A stretch of DNA of 64,000 nt, taken from NCBI RefSeq assembly GCF_900170025.1, contig NZ_FWEX01000005.1, forward strand, positions 673,774 through 737,773, read 5' to 3'. The number at the start of each line of letters is the position of its first letter. Positions within the stretch are counted from its first letter, which is position 1. A program made the translations under genes and the position numbers. Below, in pieces: positions 26,451 to 36,126 of the stretch. The stretch is from Nitrospira sp. ND1 (GTDB taxonomy: Bacteria > Nitrospirota > Nitrospiria > Nitrospirales > Nitrospiraceae). A model generated the notes under the pieces. It had not been told where the DNA came from. It saw only the letters and a program-made list of their open reading frames with translations, and did no database searches.

Positions 26451-29400
26451 GTGGCATCACAATTCGTTCATCTGCATCTCCATACCCAATACAGCCTCCT
26501 CGACGGCGCCAACCAAATCGACCCCCTGATGCAACAGGTGAAGTCGTTCGGGCAACCGGCCGTCGCGATGACCGATCATGGCAACATGTTCGGGGCGGTG
26601 GAGTTCTACCGGAAAGCGAAGGAAGCGGGGGTCAAACCCATCATCGGGTGCGAAGCCTACATGGCGCCGGGCAGTAGGCTCGAGAAGAATTCTCACCTCG
26701 CGCACAACGACTACTACCACCTGATTCTGCTCGCGACAAACCTCAAGGGATACCAGAACCTCATCAAGCTTGTGAGCAAAGCATATCTTGAAGGTTTCTA
26801 CTATAAGCCGCGGATGGATAAGGAAATTCTGCAGCAGCACCATGAAGGATTGATCGGCCTCTCTGGCTGTCTCAGCGGCGAGGTCGCCTACCTCATCGGG
26901 CAAAAAGATCTCGCGGGCGCCACCAAAGCGGCTGGCGAATATCGGGAAATTTTCGGCAAAGACAACTATTACTTGGAACTGCAAGCCAACGGGTTGGAGC
27001 ATCAGCGCATCGCCAACGACGGCCTGCTGGAGATCCACAAGAAGCTGGACATCCCGCTCGCCGGCACCAACGATTGTCATTATCTGAAAGCAGAAGATTC
27101 GCGTCCACATGACCTCATGCTCTGCCTGCAAACCGGTAAGACCATCAACGATCCCAATCGGATGAAGTTCGATACCGACCAGCTCTACGTCAAATCGACG
27201 GACCAGGCATTGAGAGAGTTCAAGGAAATGCCGACCGCGGTCTCGAATACCGTCAAGATTGCTGAAGCCTGCACCCTCGACCTGGCGTTCAATAAGACCT
27301 ACCTGCCTCAGTTTAAAGTGCCCGAGGGCTTCACCCGCGAATCCTATGTGGAGCAACTGGCCCTGGAAGGGCTGGCGGCACGCCTCAAGGAACGGCCGAG
27401 CTCTATTCCCGAGATCGCTTATCAGGTCCGGCTGAAAGAAGAAGTCGCCGTGATCTGCTCGATGGGATTCGCCGGCTACTTTCTCATCGTCTGGGACATC
27501 ATCAAGTTCGCCCGCTCGCGCGGCATTCCGGTCGGGCCCGGACGCGGCTCCGCTGCCGGCAGCCTCGTTGCCTATGCCCTGCGTATCACCGATCTCGATC
27601 CGCTCGTCTACTCACTGCTCTTCGAACGGTTCCTGAATCCTGAGCGTGTGTCCCTTCCCGACATCGACATGGACTTCTGCATGGATCGCCGGGATGAAGT
27701 CATCAACTACGTCATCCATAAATACGGCGAAGACCATGTTGCGCAAATCATCACATTCGGGACCATGAAGGCGAAGGCGGCCATTCGCGACGTGGGGCGT
27801 GTGCTCGAAATGCCCTACGCCGAAGTGGATCGGATTGCGAAGCTGGTCCCGGACGACTTGAAGATGACCCTCGACAAGGCGCTCGAACAGGAGCCGCGCC
27901 TGAAGGAACTCGTCGATAAAGATGTGAAGGTGAAGGAACTCATGTCGGTGGCGCAGTCGCTCGAAGGCCTCGCCCGCCATGCCTCCACACACGCGGCCGG
28001 TATCGTGATCTCCGATCAGCCGCTCACCGAACACGTCCCGCTTTACAAGGGCCCCAAGGACGAAATCGTCACCCAATATTCGATGGGTGATGTCGAAAAA
28101 ATCGGCCTGGTGAAGTTCGACTTCCTTGGACTGAAAACGCTCACCATGATTCACCGCGCAGAGACGTTGGTGAACGAAGTGCGCCCCGGTCAGCCGCCCT
28201 TGCTCGTCGAGCAACTGGCGTTCGACGATCCTGAAACATTTGCGCTGCTGTCGTCCGGAAAAACCACCGGCGTCTTCCAGCTCGAAAGTTCCGGCATGCG
28301 CGACCTCTTAATGGGCCTGAAACCGGACCGGTTCGAAGACATCATCGCCATCATCGCGCTCTATCGCCCCGGCCCGATGGACCTCATTCCGGACTTCATC
28401 AAGCGCAAACAGGGCAAGATCCCGATCGCCTATGAGATGCCCGAGCTCGAGCCGATCCTGAAGGACACGTACGGCGTCATCGTGTACCAGGAACAGGTCA
28501 TGGCCATCGCCAACAAGGTGGCCGGATTCTCGCTGGGACAAGCGGATATTCTCCGTCGCGCCATGGGCAAGAAGAAGCCCGAGGAGATGGAGAAGCTCCG
28601 CGTCCAATTCCTGGAAGGCGCGAAACAGAAAAAAATATCCGAGAAGAAGGCCGACAAACTCTACGAACTCATCCAGAAGTTTGCCGGATACGGCTTCAAC
28701 AAATCGCACGCCGCCGCCTATGCGGTGGTCTGTTACCAGACGGCGTATCTCAAGGCGCATTACCCCACCGAGTTCATGGCGGCGCTGATGACCACCGACA
28801 TGGGCAACGCCGACAAGATCGTCGGCTACTTCACCGAATGTCGCGGGCTCGGCATTCCGGTGTTGCCACCGGACGTGAACCAGAGCCAGAAGAATTTCGC
28901 CGTCGTGGACAAGAGCATCCGCTTCGGGCTCGCGGCGATCAAGAATGTCGGCGAAGGCGCGGTTGAAGCCATCATTGAAGTGCGCAACGAGACCGGACCG
29001 TTTCGCTCCTTCTTCGACCTCTTCCGCCGGGTCGATCTCCGCAAGTTGAACAAACGCATGATGGAAGGGTTGATCAAAGCCGGGGCCTTCGATTCCATGG
29101 GCGGACGGCGCTCGCAATACCTGGCCGTGCTCGACCAGGCCATGGACGAAGGGATGAGCATCCAGAAAGAGCGCGCGCTCGGCCAGACCAGCATCTTTGG
29201 CGACGACACCATCGGTATGCCGCAGCAACTGGATGAGCCGGCCTTGCCCGACGTGCCAGAATGGAGCCAGGGCGAGCTGCTGAAATACGAGCGGGAGTTG
29301 ACCGGCTTCTACATCAGCGCCCATCCGCTGGCCCGCTATGAAGCGGCCATCCAACTCTTCGCCAACACCACGACCATGCAGATCCCCGATGTGCCGGACG

Positions 29401-29903
29401 GACGCGAGGTCAAACTCTGCGGGATCATCACGGCGGTGAAATCCATGCTCACCAAAAAAGGCGACCGCATGGCCTACATCACACTAGAGGATTTACATGG
29501 GCTGGTAGAAGTGATAGCCTTCCCCGACCTGTATCGAGACCATGCCGACATGATCGTGCCGGAACGGGTCGTGCGATTGACGGGCACCGTGGATCGCGGA
29601 GACAAGGGCACCAAGTTGCGCGGGACCAAGATCGAACCGCTGGCTGATTTGCAGAACACAGGGATTTCGCGGGTGATGATTCACCTGCACGACGGACCGA
29701 CGGCCTCCACCAGACTGCCGATGCTCCGACAGGTGTTCCAGAAATATCCCGGTGCTTCGAGCGTCTCTCTGGTCATGGCCCTCGGCGGTACGATGGAAGC
29801 GCGAACCTCTCCCCTCCCCAACGTCAAGATCACTCCCAGCGAGCATTTTGTCGCCGATATTGAGGAAGTGCTAGGCAAGGGCGCCATCACTTTGGTAACC
29901 TAG
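26451..29903 (+). CDS. dnaE: DNA polymerase III alpha subunit
   Basis: 1,150 residues from the GTG at 26451. This start puts FVHLHLHTQYSLLDG at residues 5-19, as in other DnaE proteins. Replicative polymerase: N-terminal PHP domain, C-family polymerase palm with the catalytic aspartates in LPDIDMDFCMDRRDE, fingers with GPGRGSAAGSLVAYALRITD, and the conserved FAGYGFNKSHAAAYAVVCYQ. A C-terminal OB-fold follows (REVKLCGIITAVKSMLTKKG). This is the DnaE1 type, without an internal proofreading exonuclease. accA follows after 37 bp. The transcript appears leaderless. Confidence 0.97.
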   Translation: MASQFVHLHLHTQYSLLDGANQIDPLMQQVKSFGQPAVAMTDHGNMFGAVEFYRKAKEAGVKPIIGCEAYMAPGSRLEKNSHLAHNDYYHLILLATNLKGYQNLIKLVSKAYLEGFYYKPRMDKEILQQHHEGLIGLSGCLSGEVAYLIGQKDLAGATKAAGEYREIFGKDNYYLELQANGLEHQRIANDGLLEIHKKLDIPLAGTNDCHYLKAEDSRPHDLMLCLQTGKTINDPNRMKFDTDQLYVKSTDQALREFKEMPTAVSNTVKIAEACTLDLAFNKTYLPQFKVPEGFTRESYVEQLALEGLAARLKERPSSIPEIAYQVRLKEEVAVICSMGFAGYFLIVWDIIKFARSRGIPVGPGRGSAAGSLVAYALRITDLDPLVYSLLFERFLNPERVSLPDIDMDFCMDRRDEVINYVIHKYGEDHVAQIITFGTMKAKAAIRDVGRVLEMPYAEVDRIAKLVPDDLKMTLDKALEQEPRLKELVDKDVKVKELMSVAQSLEGLARHASTHAAGIVISDQPLTEHVPLYKGPKDEIVTQYSMGDVEKIGLVKFDFLGLKTLTMIHRAETLVNEVRPGQPPLLVEQLAFDDPETFALLSSGKTTGVFQLESSGMRDLLMGLKPDRFEDIIAIIALYRPGPMDLIPDFIKRKQGKIPIAYEMPELEPILKDTYGVIVYQEQVMAIANKVAGFSLGQADILRRAMGKKKPEEMEKLRVQFLEGAKQKKISEKKADKLYELIQKFAGYGFNKSHAAAYAVVCYQTAYLKAHYPTEFMAALMTTDMGNADKIVGYFTECRGLGIPVLPPDVNQSQKNFAVVDKSIRFGLAAIKNVGEGAVEAIIEVRNETGPFRSFFDLFRRVDLRKLNKRMMEGLIKAGAFDSMGGRRSQYLAVLDQAMDEGMSIQKERALGQTSIFGDDTIGMPQQLDEPALPDVPEWSQGELLKYERELTGFYISAHPLARYEAAIQLFANTTTMQIPDVPDGREVKLCGIITAVKSMLTKKGDRMAYITLEDLHGLVEVIAFPDLYRDHADMIVPERVVRLTGTVDRGDKGTKLRGTKIEPLADLQNTGISRVMIHLHDGPTASTRLPMLRQVFQKYPGASSVSLVMALGGTMEARTSPLPNVKITPSEHFVADIEEVLGKGAITLVT

Positions 29904-29940
29904 GCGAACCTAGGCAACACCCTTAAGGGGGTTCAGCAGT

Positions 29941-30909
29941 ATGAGAGACTACCTCGACTTTGAAAAACCGATCCGCGAACTCGAAGAAAAAATCGAGAAG
30001 CTGGCCTCCGCCGAGTCTCCCAAGTCCGGCACGCAGGACGAAATCCGCAAGCTCCGGACAAAACTCGCCCAGGTCGAGCACCAGCTCTATACAACCCTGA
30101 CGCCCTGGCAGCGCACCCAACTGGCCCGCCATCCTCAGCGGCCCACGACCCTCGACTATATCAACGAACTCTCTCGCGAATTCCTCGAACTGCACGGCGA
30201 CCGCAGCTTCGGCGACGACCGCGCAATCGTGGGCGGCTTCGCCCGCTTCAACGATCGCTCAGTCATGATTATCGGGCACCAAAAAGGAAAGACGCTCAAA
30301 GAGCGTATGCAGCGGAACTTCGGCATGCCCAATCCGGAAGGCTACCGGAAGGCGTTGCGGCTCATGCGGCTGGCGGAAAAGTTCGGCCGCCCGATCATTA
30401 CGCTGATCGACACCCCCGGCGCCTATCCCGGTATCGGCGCGGAAGAACGCGGACAGGCCGAAGCCATCGCCAGAAACCTGTTCGTCATGTCCCGACTGTC
30501 AGTGCCCATCATATCCGTCGTCATCGGCGAAGGCGGCAGCGGCGGCGCCCTGGCGTTGGGCGTGAGCGACCGCATCCTCATGCTGGAACATTCCGTCTAC
30601 TCCGTCATTTCCCCCGAAGGCTGCGCGGCGATTCTGTACGATGACCCGTCAAAGGTTCCGGATGCCGCAGCCTCGCTGAAAATGACCGCGCAGGATCTGG
30701 TCGGACTCGGCATCGTCGATGAAGTGATTCCGGAACCGTTGGGCGGCGCGCATCGTGACCCCCGGGCCATGTGCGATCGGGTCGCCAAGACCCTGGCCAA
30801 TCAGTTGTATGCCCTGGTTGAACTGCCGACCGACCAGCTCATCGCCCAGCGCGATCAGAAATTCCGCAAGATCGGGGTGGTCGGCGGGCTCGTACCGGTA
30901 GGGGCCTAA
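29941..30909 (+). CDS. accA: Acetyl-CoA carboxylase carboxyltransferase subunit alpha
   Basis: 322 residues, normal length. Transfers the carboxyl group from biotin to acetyl-CoA in the first step of fatty-acid synthesis, with AccD. Signatures: YLDFEKPIRELEEKIEKLAS at the start, RPTTLDYINELSREFLELHG, ITLIDTPGAYPGIGAEERGQ, and GEGGSGGALALGVSDRILML followed by YSVISPEGCAAILY. The dnaE-accA order is common in bacteria. Expected partner AccD is not in the window. Confidence 0.97.
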   Translation: MRDYLDFEKPIRELEEKIEKLASAESPKSGTQDEIRKLRTKLAQVEHQLYTTLTPWQRTQLARHPQRPTTLDYINELSREFLELHGDRSFGDDRAIVGGFARFNDRSVMIIGHQKGKTLKERMQRNFGMPNPEGYRKALRLMRLAEKFGRPIITLIDTPGAYPGIGAEERGQAEAIARNLFVMSRLSVPIISVVIGEGGSGGALALGVSDRILMLEHSVYSVISPEGCAAILYDDPSKVPDAAASLKMTAQDLVGLGIVDEVIPEPLGGAHRDPRAMCDRVAKTLANQLYALVELPTDQLIAQRDQKFRKIGVVGGLVPVGA

Positions 30910-31188
30910 CCCCCTGGAATTCTTCCTCTCCACCATTGCACGCCTGACTTAACGTTGCTCTATCCCCTGCATCCGGCCCTGGCCATCAAGACCCGCTGAA
31001 ACCACCTACATACTCGTCCTGATTTTCCATTGCCCGACGACTTGTTACACTGCCCCCCGCCTGCGTGCGTTGAATGGGTCCCGTCTCGACAAGAACACCT
31101 CGATACGCGTCGCCCCGTTTTCATCCTCGTTCGCAGGATCGCCATTCATCACGCGACAGGGATTTTTTTACAGGAGGTAGGTACGGGT

Positions 31189-32505
31189 ATGTCGAAGTCG
31201 ATCGTGAACGCATTCGTGGCAACCATGTTATGGAGTTGGGGAGTCTGGACGGGAGGCGCCTTCGGGCAATCGCTGCTCACCGGCACCCCGCTGGGTGAAG
31301 CGCCCACCCCGGTCTTCTCGGCACAAACGCCGGGCCTGGAAGGTCGCTCCTCGTCGGATCCATTGTGGACTGACGCCCTCTGGCATGCGGATGAGAAGGG
31401 CATCAACCGCTTTTTTCCACAAGACGGATTCCTCCGCGTGCGCGGCTGGGTGGACGGCGGGTATACGTATAATGCAAGCAACCCGCGCAGCAACTTCAGC
31501 GGACCCTACAACGCCATCGACCGCGACATTCCGGTCCTCAACCAGTTGTACATGATTGTCGAGAAACCGCTGACCGCCACGGGCAGCAATTGGGGCATCG
31601 GCGGACGCTTGGATTTCATGTATGGCTACGACTACTTCCTGACACAGAGCAACGGAGTCGAGCGGCGTGAGAACGGCGCGCAGGGCTGGAACGCCCAGGG
31701 TCAGCACTACGGGCTGGCGATGCCGCAGGCCTATGCCGAAATCGGGAACCAGACCTTCTCGGTGAAGGTCGGCCACTTCTATACGATCATCGGCTACGAA
31801 GGTGTGCCGTCCATCAACAACTTCTTCTACTCCAAATCCTTTGCCTACCAATTCGCCGGCCCCTTCACCCACTGGGGCGGACTGGCCACCTGGCACCTGA
31901 ACGACCGCATCACGTTGCAAGGCGGCCTGGTGAACGGCTGGGATTCGCTCGACCGGACGAAGGACAGCACCACGGGTCTGGCCAGCATCAAGTACACCGC
32001 GCCGGAGAATCTCTGGTCGCTCTCATTCTCCATGGTCACGGGCAACGAACCCAGCGCCGTGGCCACACAATTTGAAACCCGCACGCGATACAGCCTGATC
32101 TTCACGGCACATCCGGCCGAGCGATGGGAATACGTCTTCCACCATCACTATGCCTATCAAAACCAGGGCAAGGTCGACGGCGGCACCGCGCGTTGGTACG
32201 GCATCGACAACTATCTGTACTATGCGCTCACCGATCAATGGCGGGCCGGTCTGCGCTTCGAGTGGATGCGCGACGAAGCCGGCACCAGGGTCGGCGGCAA
32301 CCCGGTTCGCGACAACCCGAACCTCGGGCCGTTTGCCGGGTCCTTCTATTCGCTCAGCGCCGGCCTCAACTACCGGCCGCACCCCAATGTGTTGATCCGT
32401 CCGGAAGTGCGCGCCGATTGGTTCGACGGGCAGCGCTCGCCGTACAACGACGGCCTGAACAAGAATCAGGTCTTGGCCGCCATCAACGGCACGCTGCAGT
32501 TCTAG
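31189..32505 (+). CDS. Outer-membrane beta-barrel porin, BBP2 (OmpL-like) type
   Basis: 438 residues from the ATG at 31189, with AGGAGGT about 9 nt upstream. A signal peptide (MSKSIVNAFVATMLWSWGVW to GGAFGQ) is followed by alternating amphipathic strands with many Tyr/Trp/Asn and Gly, ending in the outer-membrane signal phenylalanine (INGTLQF). Recognisable BBP2-family stretches: RVRGWVDGGYTYNASNPRSN, QAYAEIGNQTFSVKVGHFYT, and GYEGVPSINNFFYSKSF. Probably a general or substrate-selective porin. The 279 bases upstream, back to accA, show no other gene. Confidence 0.85.
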   Translation: MSKSIVNAFVATMLWSWGVWTGGAFGQSLLTGTPLGEAPTPVFSAQTPGLEGRSSSDPLWTDALWHADEKGINRFFPQDGFLRVRGWVDGGYTYNASNPRSNFSGPYNAIDRDIPVLNQLYMIVEKPLTATGSNWGIGGRLDFMYGYDYFLTQSNGVERRENGAQGWNAQGQHYGLAMPQAYAEIGNQTFSVKVGHFYTIIGYEGVPSINNFFYSKSFAYQFAGPFTHWGGLATWHLNDRITLQGGLVNGWDSLDRTKDSTTGLASIKYTAPENLWSLSFSMVTGNEPSAVATQFETRTRYSLIFTAHPAERWEYVFHHHYAYQNQGKVDGGTARWYGIDNYLYYALTDQWRAGLRFEWMRDEAGTRVGGNPVRDNPNLGPFAGSFYSLSAGLNYRPHPNVLIRPEVRADWFDGQRSPYNDGLNKNQVLAAINGTLQF

Positions 32506-32537
32506 CGCGAGGTGGAACGGAGCAGGCGGGTCGGAGA

Positions 32538-33122
32538 TTACCGGCCTGCCTGCCCCGCAGGCAGCAAGCCCAACGCAATGAATCGCTCCTGAATGATCGA
32601 CAGGATGTGGTGCCGAAGCTCGGTCCGGTACGGCGCGAGGGAGGGATCACCGAGATACCGGTCCACCGTGCGAGGCAGCTTCTTCCACCAGGTGCGTGCC
32701 GCCTCCCGCGCCTGTTGAGCTCCGCTCTCCCCGCCCGCCAGAATCGCCCTCAATTCCTTCTCGAAGAATCCGACATGCACCTGTTCGTCTTCGAGGATGT
32801 CCGCCAGGTCCGGCCGCACCGTCGCGAGGAGCGTCGCGAATTCCAGTCCGAGCGCCTCATACCCGAACAACAACACCGCCAGCATTTCCCACTGCGACGG
32901 CACAGTCGGCAGAGTCGGCGCCCGCTGGGACGTGGTACCCAGCATCCCTTCGAATTGCCGCAGGTGATCCTGCTCGTCGGTCTCGTGGCGCTGGAGAAAC
33001 GTCTGGACGTGGCGGGGAAGATTCTGGGTCTGAGCGGCCCGCACCGCCCAGAGCGCCATGGCTTCGGCGCGTAAAAACCGTTCGAGCAAGGCCCTTTCAC
33101 AAGTCTGAGGCAGAACCATCAT
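32538..33122 (-). CDS. Ferritin-like di-iron protein
   Basis: 194 residues from the ATG at 33122, with GAGG about 10 nt upstream; a GTG at 33140 is also in frame. Four-helix-bundle carboxylate ligands are laid out as in ferritin-like/rubrerythrin-type proteins: FLRAEAMALW, RHETDEQDHLRQF, FGYEALGLEF, and ILEDEQVHVGFFEKEL, giving two E...ExxH-type pairs. Function could be iron handling or an oxidase/hydroxylase reaction; the sequence does not decide. Its start region overlaps the stop of the small upstream gene, so translation is probably coupled. Confidence 0.75.
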   Translation of the reverse strand: MMVLPQTCERALLERFLRAEAMALWAVRAAQTQNLPRHVQTFLQRHETDEQDHLRQFEGMLGTTSQRAPTLPTVPSQWEMLAVLLFGYEALGLEFATLLATVRPDLADILEDEQVHVGFFEKELRAILAGGESGAQQAREAARTWWKKLPRTVDRYLGDPSLAPYRTELRHHILSIIQERFIALGLLPAGQAGR

Positions 33123-33129
33123 CGCACCA

Positions 33130-33330
33130 TCAATCCTCACTCGGCGGGACGATCGGACCGGCCCACTCGCCCTTCGTCAGTCCGACTTCCTGCGAGGCTC
33201 CATCGGGCCATTGGAAATACCCCACCGCATCAACGTAGAGAATCAGCGGATCCATGTCCTCTCCCAGCCCGCGCCACCAATACCACCCGGCCTTGGCCGG
33301 TTTGTCGCTCGTCCATATCAAGCTAGTCAT
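33130..33330 (-). CDS. Small tryptophan-rich conserved-type protein
   Basis: 66 residues. Rich in Trp, Gly and Pro with a compact beta look: SDKPAKAGWYWWRGLGED, VDAVGYFQWPDG, TKGEWAGPIVPPSED. Similar 'KPxKxGWYWWR' proteins of unknown function occur in many bacteria and phages. The ATG at 33330 follows GGGAGGATC. The stop overlaps the leader of the ferritin-like gene, so the two probably form an operon. Confidence 0.7.
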   Translation of the reverse strand: MTSLIWTSDKPAKAGWYWWRGLGEDMDPLILYVDAVGYFQWPDGASQEVGLTKGEWAGPIVPPSED

Positions 33331-33384
33331 GATCCTCCCGTGAATCGTGAAGCGTATCCCCGTCAGGGATAAGAGCTTATGGCA

Positions 33385-33502
33385 TTTGGCTTATAGCCTA
33401 TGGCCGGACGAAACATACTCTCTCAACTCCGGCGATAGGCTATTCGCCCCGGCTCCTATCCCATTCGCTATAGGCCATGTGTTATAGGCTATAGGCTCTT
33501 CA
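33385..33502. repeat. Cluster of TATAGCC/GGCTATA repeats upstream of hrpB
   Basis: The core ATAGGC or its inverse occurs at least five times in about 115 bases: CTTATAGCCTATGG near 33390, GATAGGCTATTCG near 33433, GCTATAGGCC near 33470, and the tandem TTATAGGCTATAGGCTC near 33482-33498. The first and last form an inverted pair. No known site matches. It fills the spacer between the divergent small-protein and hrpB genes. Confidence 0.6.
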
Positions 33503-33518
33503 GGAGACGCACCCTACC

Positions 33519-36017
33519 ATGGTCCGATTACCAATAGAAGAGGCGATCCCGGCACTGCGCCGGACCCTGGCAACCGGACGCGCAGCCTTACTGACGGCGC
33601 AACCGGGCGCGGGAAAAACCACGCGTGTCCCGCTGGCCCTGCTGCATGAACCCTGGCTGGCCGGACAGAAACTGGTGCTGCTCGAACCCCGGCGATTGGC
33701 CGCCCGCGCGGCCGCAACTTACATGGCTGCCATGCTGGGTGAGCCCGTCGGCAAGACGGTCGGGTACCGCATCCGCCACGATACCAGGGTCGGGAAGGAC
33801 ACGCGGATCGAAGTCGTCACCGAAGGCATTCTCACAAGGCTGCTGCAGCACGACCCGTCACTCGCCGGATACGGCCTCGTCATCTTCGACGAATTTCACG
33901 AACGCAGCCTGCAGGCGGATCTTGGCTTGGCCTTCGCCAGGGAATCGCAACGCCTCTTCAGACCGGACCTTCGCCTGCTTGTGATGTCGGCGACCCTCGA
34001 CTGCGCGGCGGTCACCCGCCTGCTGCAGGATGCGGACACCATCTCCTGCGAAGGCCGCCTGTTCCCCGTCACCACGCAATATCTCGACCGGCCGATCGAA
34101 TGGCATCTGGAACCGGCAGTGGTCCGGAGCATTCGTCAGGCCCTGGCTCGTGACGAGGGCAGTCTGTTGGTATTTCTCCCCGGCATGGCGGAGATCCGGC
34201 GCGTCGAGCGGCAACTTGTCGAGGCCTCCCTCGGCCCGGATATGCTCATCGCACCGCTGCATGGTGAACTCCCGCAGAGTGAACAGGAACAGGCGATTCT
34301 CCCCGCGCCGACAGGGCGACGAAAGATCGTACTCGCGACCTCAATCGCAGAAACCAGTTTGACTATCGAAGGTGTGCGGGTCGTCATCGATGCAGGACTG
34401 ATGCGGGTTCCGCGCTTCGATCCCCGCTCAGGGCTGACGCGGCTGGATACCATTCGTGTTACCCAGGACGCAGCCGATCAACGACGCGGTCGCGCAGGCC
34501 GACTGGAGCCGGGCACCTGTTATCGCCTCTGGACGACGGCCGAGCAGCAAGCACTTCTCCCTCGCCGCCCTCCGGAAATCCTGGAGGCGGACCTGGCCCC
34601 GCTGGCGCTGGATCTCGCGGAATGGGGTGTGATTGAAACAAGCGAACTGTCCTGGCTCGACCCGCCGCCGGCAGGGGCGTTGGCCCAGGCCCGTGAACTT
34701 CTGCGACAGCTCGGAGCGCTCGATGCGCAAGGAGCCCTGACCGCACACGGCCGCCGGCTGGCCCACGTCACTGTTCATCCAAGACTGGCCCACATGATGG
34801 TGACCGCCGTGCCGATCGGCCTGGGAACCCATGCCTGCGACCTGGCGGCGCTGCTAAGCGAACGTGACATTCTGCAAGGGGGACCGGGTTGGCGAAACGC
34901 CGACCTGCGCATCCGAGTTGAAGCCTTGCGTGGCGCCAGAGACCATCTTGCCGGTGCAACGATCAATCGTGCCGGTTGCGAACGGGTGCGGCGGGCATCG
35001 GAGCAGTGGCGGCGACAGCTGCAGCTCACACCATCTTCCGTCGACGGCACCGACCATACCGGCACACTACTCGCTCTCGCCTACCCCGACCGCATTGCGC
35101 AACGGATCGCAGGCAGCGAGGGTCGCTATCGTTTGGCCAACGGACGAGGCGCGGCATTTCACACCGTACAAGGCCTCTCTCAAGATGAGTATCTGGTGGT
35201 GGCACAACTCGACGGCACCGGCGACTGGGCGCGTATCCTCCTGGCGGCGCCGGTTGGATTGCCGGATCTACAGCACCATTGCGCCGGGCAGATCAACACC
35301 GTCGATGTCCTGGAGTGGGACGACCGGTTGGAATCCGTCCGCGCCAGACGGCAGCGCCGGTTGGGGCAACTCATCCTCGACGATCGGGCCACCCACGACC
35401 CGGACCCGACTCAAGTCACCGCCGCCTTACTGTTCGGCATCCGTCGGGCGGGGATCACCTGTCTGCCCTGGACCAAAGAGCTGCAGCAGTGGCGCGCACG
35501 CGTCGGGTTTCTCCATCGCATCGACCCCACTTGGCCGGACCTGTCAGACGACGCGCTCACAAACAACCTCGACGCGTGGCTGGGGCCATTTGTCAGCGGC
35601 CTCACAAGCCTCGCGCAGGTTCGTCGCATCGATCTCCAACCGCCGCTCGAAAGCCTGCTCACATGGCAGCAGCGGCAGGAACTTCCCAGGCTCGTGCCCA
35701 CACACCTCACCGTGCCGAGTGGCTCCCATGTGCGACTGGACTACGATCAGAGCGAGACGCCGGTGCTGGCCGTGCGCTTACAGGAAATGTTCGGCTGTCA
35801 GGAGACACCGCGCATCGCGGGTGGAAGGGTGCCGGTGATGGTGCATCTGCTCTCGCCGGCGGGACGGCCTGTCCAGGTCACGAAAGACCTGGCAAGCTTT
35901 TGGCGCTCGACTTATCAAGAGGTGAAGAAAGAACTGCGAGGCCGCTACCCACGCCACCACTGGCCGGATGATCCACTCACCGCTCAACCCACGAATCGGA
36001 CAAAACGACGAACGTAG
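33519..36017 (+). CDS. hrpB: ATP-dependent RNA helicase HrpB
   Basis: 832 residues. DEAH-box helicase of the HrpB family. Motifs in order: I TAQPGAGKTTRVPLALL, Ia EPRRLAARAAATYM, II IFDEFHERSL, III VMSATLD, V ATSIAETSLTIEGV, VI DQRRGRAGRLEPGTCYR. Then the HA2 region (LTAHGRRLAHVTVHPRLAHM) and the HrpB-specific C-terminal domain (GGRVPVMVHLLSPAGRPVQV), ending FWRSTYQEVKKELRGRYPRH. Complete. AGGAG lies rather far (12 nt) from the ATG. Cellular role is poorly defined in most bacteria. Confidence 0.95.
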   Translation: MVRLPIEEAIPALRRTLATGRAALLTAQPGAGKTTRVPLALLHEPWLAGQKLVLLEPRRLAARAAATYMAAMLGEPVGKTVGYRIRHDTRVGKDTRIEVVTEGILTRLLQHDPSLAGYGLVIFDEFHERSLQADLGLAFARESQRLFRPDLRLLVMSATLDCAAVTRLLQDADTISCEGRLFPVTTQYLDRPIEWHLEPAVVRSIRQALARDEGSLLVFLPGMAEIRRVERQLVEASLGPDMLIAPLHGELPQSEQEQAILPAPTGRRKIVLATSIAETSLTIEGVRVVIDAGLMRVPRFDPRSGLTRLDTIRVTQDAADQRRGRAGRLEPGTCYRLWTTAEQQALLPRRPPEILEADLAPLALDLAEWGVIETSELSWLDPPPAGALAQARELLRQLGALDAQGALTAHGRRLAHVTVHPRLAHMMVTAVPIGLGTHACDLAALLSERDILQGGPGWRNADLRIRVEALRGARDHLAGATINRAGCERVRRASEQWRRQLQLTPSSVDGTDHTGTLLALAYPDRIAQRIAGSEGRYRLANGRGAAFHTVQGLSQDEYLVVAQLDGTGDWARILLAAPVGLPDLQHHCAGQINTVDVLEWDDRLESVRARRQRRLGQLILDDRATHDPDPTQVTAALLFGIRRAGITCLPWTKELQQWRARVGFLHRIDPTWPDLSDDALTNNLDAWLGPFVSGLTSLAQVRRIDLQPPLESLLTWQQRQELPRLVPTHLTVPSGSHVRLDYDQSETPVLAVRLQEMFGCQETPRIAGGRVPVMVHLLSPAGRPVQVTKDLASFWRSTYQEVKKELRGRYPRHHWPDDPLTAQPTNRTKRRT

Positions 36018-36126
36018 GACCGGGCCCTTCCGCTTGTCCAACCACGCACGTGCGACCGGCGCTTGCTAATCTTCCACAATTGCAGCATTCTACTCGCAGC
36101 CTGCACCCACTCTTGCGACCCACGAG

